Assembly (NCBI RefSeq): GCF_000375585.1
Contig: NZ_AQWP01000009.1
Coordinates: forward strand, 124,001 to 188,000
DNA length: 64,000 nt
Source: Sinorhizobium meliloti 4H41
GTDB lineage: Bacteria > Pseudomonadota > Alphaproteobacteria > Rhizobiales > Rhizobiaceae
Direction of reading: 5' to 3'
The notes under the pieces are model-generated. The model did not search any database and had not been told where the DNA came from. It worked only from the letters and a program-made list of their open reading frames with translations. A program made the translations under genes and the position numbers. Of this stretch, positions 58,717-64,000 are shown piece by piece (positions within the stretch are counted from its first letter, which is position 1; every line of letters begins with the position of its first letter).

Positions 58717-58767
58717 TATATTTGCATGGCTATTATTCGCGTCAACACGTTGATATATAACGCGAAT
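58717..58767 (-). promoter_or_regulatory. pdh operon promoter with overlapping inverted repeats
   Basis: TTGACG (58745-58740), exactly 17 nt, then AATATA (58722-58717), about 65 nt upstream of pdhA. An 8-bp inverted repeat, ATTCGCGT (58735-58742) and ACGCGAAT (58760-58767), covers the -35, with an inner TCAAC-AC-GTTGA palindrome. A regulator site is likely but unidentified. Confidence 0.6.
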
Positions 58768-58788
58768 TTTAGATTAACCCATTTCAGG

Positions 58789-59109
58789 TTAATCCTCAGA
58801 ATGGTGGAAAATAACGATCTCGTCGCTGCGCGACATGTTGAGCGCGAGGCGAGCCTTCTCATCCAGCATGTCTCTCTCGAGCGAACCGTCGCTCATCAGC
58901 TCGACTTCCTTTTCCAGGATTTTTCGCGTCTGAGTGAGCTCGTCCAGCCGTGCCTGCCGCTCGGCAATCTGACGGTCAAACTCCTTCGTCGCCTCCAGAC
59001 CATAACCGCCATGGATCGAATGATAGCCGAAATAGGAAAGGAAGGCGACCGCCAGCAACGGCACCACCAATCGCCCCAGTCTCCGCTTCTTATGATGCCG
59101 TGTCCACAT
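58789..59109 (-). CDS. Septum formation initiator (FtsB/DivIC family)
   Basis: 106 residues. A basic N terminus (MWTRHHKKRRLG), one membrane span near 13-30 (LVVPLLAVAFLSYFGYHSI), then a coiled coil (KEFDRQIAERQARLDELTQTRKILEKEVELM), the FtsB/DivIC layout. It acts in the FtsBLQ division complex. Between eno and pdhA on the same strand, a common alphaproteobacterial order. Confidence 0.88.
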   Translation of the reverse strand: MWTRHHKKRRLGRLVVPLLAVAFLSYFGYHSIHGGYGLEATKEFDRQIAERQARLDELTQTRKILEKEVELMSDGSLERDMLDEKARLALNMSRSDEIVIFHHSED

Positions 59110-59289
59110 CGCTCATGCCCTGAATTGAGTTGGCGCGGGCTGCAGGAGATACTGCAAACCATTGTCCCGCGCCCGCTCCAATACGCAGTACGGAGATGAA
59201 GACTAGCGTCGAGTGATTAACCGACGGTTGACCATAAGCAATTTGCGAATGGAAAGAGAACTCGGAGGACGGAGCGGTCGGCTCGCAAG

Positions 59290-59435
59290 CGGGGCGAAGG
59301 AGACTCGTAGCGCCGCCGCTTTTCCCTTCTCCCCGTCAAACCGCCAGGGCTGCTCCTCTGGCGGAACCGTTGCTACGGAGAGAAACCGACTGGTCAGGCC
59401 GCTTGTCGTCTCCCCCCACAAGGGGGGAGAACCCG
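59290..59435. repeat. Intergenic palindrome cluster between divIC and eno
   Basis: The 414-bp gap between divIC (starting 59109) and eno (ending 59525) contains no supported gene. It holds CCGCCAG...CTGGCGG and a perfect TCTCCCCCC-ACAA-GGGGGGAGA hairpin at 59409-59430, plus degenerate GCGGGGCGAAGG and CTTCTCCCCG pieces related to the repeat at 29133. Probably an eroded repeat mosaic. Confidence 0.55.
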
Positions 59436-59524
59436 TAGCAGTTTTGGGCATGCGAAGGTCAAACGTTTATCGTCTGCCCCAGGGCAATCGTCCCGCGAGA
59501 GGATCAGATGCCCCCGCCTTTCAA

Positions 59525-60844
<1,320 letters not shown>

Positions 60845-60934
60845 TCACGGCCCCGAAATTACAATGGCGCCGGGATTGCAAAATCCGGCCGCCGGCCCGC
60901 TTCATGAAAAATTCACGAAGCGGGAAGCCGGGGC

Positions 60935-61780
60935 TCACGCTTTCGCAACGGCGTCGAAGGCCAGCAGCTTTTCAAGCAGCCGCGGCATGTCCTTCAGCGG
61001 CACCATGTTCGGACCGTCGGAAGGCGCGTTGTCGGGATCCTCGTGGGTCTCTACGAAGACGCCGGCGACACCGACGGCGACGGCCGCGCGCGCCAATGTC
61101 TCGACGAACTCACGCTGGCCGCCCGTGGAGCCTCCCTGACCGCCCGGCTGCTGCACGGAATGGGTCGCATCGAAGACCACCGGAGCGCCGAGTGCCGCCA
61201 TGATCGGCAGCGAGCGCATGTCGGAGACCAGCGTATTATAGCCGAAGGAAGCGCCGCGCTCGCAGAGGAGCACGTTCGGGTTGCCGCTCTCGGTGAACTT
61301 GGCAAGGACATTTTTCATGTCCCAAGGGGCGAGGAACTGGCCCTTCTTGACGTTGATCGCCCGCCCCGTCTTCGCCGCGGCGACGAGCAGATCCGTCTGC
61401 CGTGACAGAAAGGCCGGGATCTGCAGGATGTCGACGATCTCGGCCACGGCAGCGCATTGCTCTTCCGTATGGATGTCCGTCAGGACCGGAAAACCGAACT
61501 CCCGCTTGAGGTCGGCGAAGACCTCCATCGCCTTGTCGAGCCCGATGCCGCGCTTGCCGGAGAGCGAGGTGCGGTTCGCCTTGTCGAAAGAAGATTTATA
61601 AACGAGTCCGAGCCCGAGCGATTTGCAGAGCTCGACGAGCTCCCCCGCAATCGTGAAGGCGTGTTCGCGGCTCTCCATCTGACACGGTCCGGCGATCAGT
61701 GTCAGCCGTTCCTTCTGCGAGAACACCACCTGGCCGGCACCTTCGCCGACGACGACTCTTGAATTGGTTTCCATCATCAT
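60935..61780 (-). CDS. kdsA: 3-deoxy-D-manno-octulosonate 8-phosphate synthase
   Basis: 281 residues. Condenses arabinose 5-phosphate and PEP for LPS Kdo. [51 protein letters not shown]-type segments and [11 protein letters not shown] are diagnostic. Three consecutive ATG codons occur at the start (61780, 61777, 61774) after GGAGG; the outermost one overlaps the VOC stop as ATGA and the third has the best spacing. The metal residue set cannot be classed as metal-dependent or not here. Confidence 0.95.
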   Translation of the reverse strand: MMMETNSRVVVGEGAGQVVFSQKERLTLIAGPCQMESREHAFTIAGELVELCKSLGLGLVYKSSFDKANRTSLSGKRGIGLDKAMEVFADLKREFGFPVLTDIHTEEQCAAVAEIVDILQIPAFLSRQTDLLVAAAKTGRAINVKKGQFLAPWDMKNVLAKFTESGNPNVLLCERGASFGYNTLVSDMRSLPIMAALGAPVVFDATHSVQQPGGQGGSTGGQREFVETLARAAVAVGVAGVFVETHEDPDNAPSDGPNMVPLKDMPRLLEKLLAFDAVAKA

Positions 61781-62667
61781 CCTCCAAAGGCGAAGATTAC
61801 ACCCTGCCCCGGCGCTTCCGGAACGATGAGGCGTCCGCCCATTTCTGCGAATTCGATATCGTTCTGCGCAAACAGCGCCCGCGTAGCCTCCAGATCGCTC
61901 ACGCGGAAGACCACGGCGCGACCCCGCAAGCCGCGCTCTGCCCCCTCGATTGAGCGACCGAAGAATGCCTGCACGCCGGCCGGGGTCAGGACGCTGATTT
62001 TGGCACTGCCCGCCTGGATGTCCATGCCGAAGGAATGGGCCGAGACCTCGCGCTCGTCCACGGCTTCCTGCAGAAGATACTGGAAGTCCGTCGGGTTCTG
62101 CTCCGAAAGCACGACCTCGGCAATGCCGAGCACGCCGTTTCCATGGCGGTGAAGCGAGCTGCTGTCGACCGGCAGCGCACGCAGGCGCTGACAGGCAAAA
62201 AGGAAAAAGTCCGGCGAACGCAGATCCGCTGCAAAGGAAAGCCGGAAGGAACCGAGCCCTTCGCGCCCGTCGGGCAGCCGCATAGGCCGTGAGAATTCGA
62301 GCATTTCGCCGCCGGAAATGCCGCGGGAGCGGAACCGGATGTGATCTTCGGCAGCGTCCGGCGTCCCGAGCACGACGGCCGACAGACCCTCGGCCCCCTG
62401 GCGAAAGCGAAAAGCCTGGTCACGCGCCACGAAGGCGTTGCCCTCAAGCGCGGCTGCCTCGCACTCTTCCCGCGAAGCGACGGCGAGCGGCTCCAGATAG
62501 GTGTTATCCGAGAAGAAGACGCAGGCATTTGCGGTGCCGAACGGGTGGCGTGCCTCATCGGCAACCGTGAAGCCGAGCGCCGCCAGGCGCTGCCTCGTCC
62601 GCGCGAGATCGGCCACCGGCAGCACGAGATGATCGAGCGGGCGGGCGGTTCGCTTGGATTGGCTCAT
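61777..62667 (-). CDS. VOC-superfamily protein (glyoxalase-like domain)
   Basis: 296 residues. [53 protein letters not shown] is the glyoxalase-like beta-alpha-beta unit; a second related half follows ([19 protein letters not shown]..., [40 protein letters not shown]). The His in LDHLVLPV could bind metal. Its stop overlaps the kdsA start. It lies between pyrG and kdsA. The reaction is unknown; a dioxygenase or glyoxalase role cannot be chosen. Confidence 0.83.
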   Translation of the reverse strand: MSQSKRTARPLDHLVLPVADLARTRQRLAALGFTVADEARHPFGTANACVFFSDNTYLEPLAVASREECEAAALEGNAFVARDQAFRFRQGAEGLSAVVLGTPDAAEDHIRFRSRGISGGEMLEFSRPMRLPDGREGLGSFRLSFAADLRSPDFFLFACQRLRALPVDSSSLHRHGNGVLGIAEVVLSEQNPTDFQYLLQEAVDEREVSAHSFGMDIQAGSAKISVLTPAGVQAFFGRSIEGAERGLRGRAVVFRVSDLEATRALFAQNDIEFAEMGGRLIVPEAPGQGVIFAFGG

Positions 62668-62754
62668 GGCGGATTCCCTGATGACCGGTTTGCCGCTGTT
62701 TGCAACTTTTGACCGCCGATTGCAAGCGCGGCGGCGGGCGCCAGGAACCGTGAC

Positions 62755-62790
62755 CGGAAATGCGAACGGCCGCCTCTTGCAGGCGGCCGC
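62755..62790 (-). terminator. Rho-independent-type hairpin after pyrG
   Basis: CGGCCGCCT / AGGCGGCCG forms a 9-bp stem with a 5-nt loop (62767-62789). It begins 29 nt after the pyrG stop on the minus strand. The following bases (TTCGCATTTCC) are T-containing. Confidence 0.65.
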
Positions 62791-62818
62791 AGAAGTGATT
62801 GCCCGTTCGGCGACCCGG

Positions 62819-64000
62819 CTACACGAGCCGGGACTGTTCGAGCGCTGCCTCGATGAAGCTCGAAAAGAGCGGGTGCGGATCGAGCGGACGCGACTTCAGT
62901 TCCGGATGGTACTGAACGCCGATGAACCAGGGATGGTCGGGATACTCGATCGTCTCCGGCAGAACGCCATCCGGGGACATGCCGGAGAAGATCAGGCCGC
63001 AGGATTCCAGGCGGCTCTTATAATCTACATTGACCTCGTAGCGGTGGCGATGACGCTCGGAAATATCGGGCGACCCATAGATCGCGGCGATCTTGGTGTC
63101 GGGCTTCAAGGCCGCGCGATAGGCGCCGAGGCGCATGGTGCCGCCGAGATCGCCCGCGGCCGACCGCTTCTCGAGTTCATTGCCCTTCACCCACTCGGTC
63201 ATCAGGCCGACGACCGGCTCCTTGGTCGGGCCGAACTCCGTCGAGGACGCCTTTTCGATACCGGCGAGATTGCGCGCCGCTTCTACGACGGCCATCTGCA
63301 TGCCGAAGCAGATGCCGAAATAGGGCACCTTACGCTCGCGGGCGAAGCGCGCCGCATTGATCTTGCCTTCCGAGCCGCGTTCGCCGAAGCCGCCCGGAAC
63401 GAGAATGCCGTGGACCTTTTCCAGATAAGGCGCCGGGTCCTCCTTTTCGAAGACCTCCGACTCGATCCATTCGAGCTTGACCTTGACGCGATTGGCGATG
63501 CCGCCATGGTAGAGCGCCTCGATCAGCGACTTATAGGCATCCTTCAGGCCGGTATATTTTCCGACGATCGCGATCGTCACCTCGCCTTCCGGGGTGCGGA
63601 TCCGGTGCGCCACGTCTTCCCAGGCTTCCATGCGCGGCTTCGGCGCCGGCTCGATGCCGAAGGCGGCAAGCACTTCGTTGTCGAGCCCTTCCTTGTGATA
63701 GGCGATCGGCACGTCATAGATCGAAGCGACGTCGAGCGCCTGGATGACCGCGGACTGGCGGACATTGCAGAAGAGCGACAGCTTGCGGCGTTCCGCTTCC
63801 GGAATTTCGCGGTCGGCGCGCACGAGCAGGATATCCGGGTGAATGCCGAGCGCCTGCAGTTCTTTCACGGAATGCTGGGTCGGCTTCGTCTTCAGCTCGC
63901 CCGCGGCCGGAATGTAGGGCATCAGCGTCAAATGGACGTAGACGGCGGTCCCGCGCGGCAGGTCGTTGCCGAGCTGGCGGATCGCCTCCATGAAAGGCAT
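62819..64000 (-). CDS. pyrG: CTP synthase, C-terminal part (5' end outside the window)
   Basis: About 393 residues of a protein near 545. The reading starts inside the synthetase domain ([17 protein letters not shown] is internal; the Met at the edge is not the start). The glutaminase half carries [18 protein letters not shown], the nucleophile in [12 protein letters not shown] and the His/Glu in [14 protein letters not shown]. It aminates UTP to CTP. The N-terminal ATP-binding part is cut by the edge. Confidence 0.97.
   Translation of the reverse strand: MPFMEAIRQLGNDLPRGTAVYVHLTLMPYIPAAGELKTKPTQHSVKELQALGIHPDILLVRADREIPEAERRKLSLFCNVRQSAVIQALDVASIYDVPIAYHKEGLDNEVLAAFGIEPAPKPRMEAWEDVAHRIRTPEGEVTIAIVGKYTGLKDAYKSLIEALYHGGIANRVKVKLEWIESEVFEKEDPAPYLEKVHGILVPGGFGERGSEGKINAARFARERKVPYFGICFGMQMAVVEAARNLAGIEKASSTEFGPTKEPVVGLMTEWVKGNELEKRSAAGDLGGTMRLGAYRAALKPDTKIAAIYGSPDISERHRHRYEVNVDYKSRLESCGLIFSGMSPDGVLPETIEYPDHPWFIGVQYHPELKSRPLDPHPLFSSFIEAALEQSRLV

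Overview
The window reads as a stretch of core chromosome from a Rhizobiaceae member, most likely Sinorhizobium/Ensifer (S. meliloti group). The reasons are uniform high GC and the rhizobial gene order dusB-ntrB-ntrC-ntrY-ntrX-trkA-dat-hfq-hflX. Further support comes from an aapJQMP amino-acid transporter, a lipoyl domain fused to PDH E1-beta, an ispDF fusion, RIME-type intergenic repeats, and promoters close to CTTGAC-N17-CTATAT. Several neighbours (rpsB-tsf-pyrH-frr-uppS, clpS-clpA, aap, cysG-cysI, pdh-eno-kdsA-pyrG) match the order I recall from S. meliloti; this is memory, not a search. I saw no rRNA, tRNA, CRISPR, prophage or transposase gene.

Layout. 1-4.2 kb (minus): translation and envelope genes rpsB, tsf, pyrH, frr and uppS (uppS runs off the left edge). 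4.4-9.8 kb (minus): a tightly coupled accessory operon made of a ROK repressor, an ABC permease, an ATPase, a Tat-exported binding protein and a cytoplasmic sulfatase. A 10-bp perfect inverted repeat lies on its promoter. This is the most interesting unit in the window. 9.8-14.8 kb: EipB (DUF1849), RidA, a glycerophosphodiesterase, a DUF482 acyltransferase, a HIT protein and the AzlCD exporter. 14.9-23.7 kb: clpA/clpS, a phasin with TGCA-type sites in its promoter, DUF3126, cysE, an alpha/beta hydrolase, a zf-CHCC protein, an FAD monooxygenase and metC. 24.0-28.3 kb (plus): aapJQMP with a terminator.

28.5-29.0 kb holds a Phd/RelE-type toxin-antitoxin pair, followed by repeats. 29.3-34.2 kb (minus) holds sulfite reduction genes: cysG, DUF2849, cysI, DUF934 and a ferredoxin-NADP reductase. 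34.4-35.9 kb carries a deaminase and mazG. 36.0-36.3 kb is a small GIY-YIG nuclease gene bracketed by two copies of a palindromic repeat. 36.6-48.2 kb (minus) is the nitrogen-control block from dusB through hflX. 48.4-50.1 kb (plus) carries ispDF and a CinA C-domain protein. 50.1-58.7 kb (minus) holds pdhA-pdhB-pdhC, an SGNH esterase, a GNAT, lpdA, a GlsB-like protein, lipA and ratA. 58.8-64 kb holds divIC/ftsB, eno, kdsA, a VOC protein and the C-terminal part of pyrG, which runs off the right edge.

Functionally, the window links central carbon metabolism (PDH, enolase, lipoate), nitrogen control (NtrBC/NtrYX, aap transport), and sulfur assimilation (sulfatase import operon, sulfite reductase, CysE, MetC) with protein synthesis and quality control.
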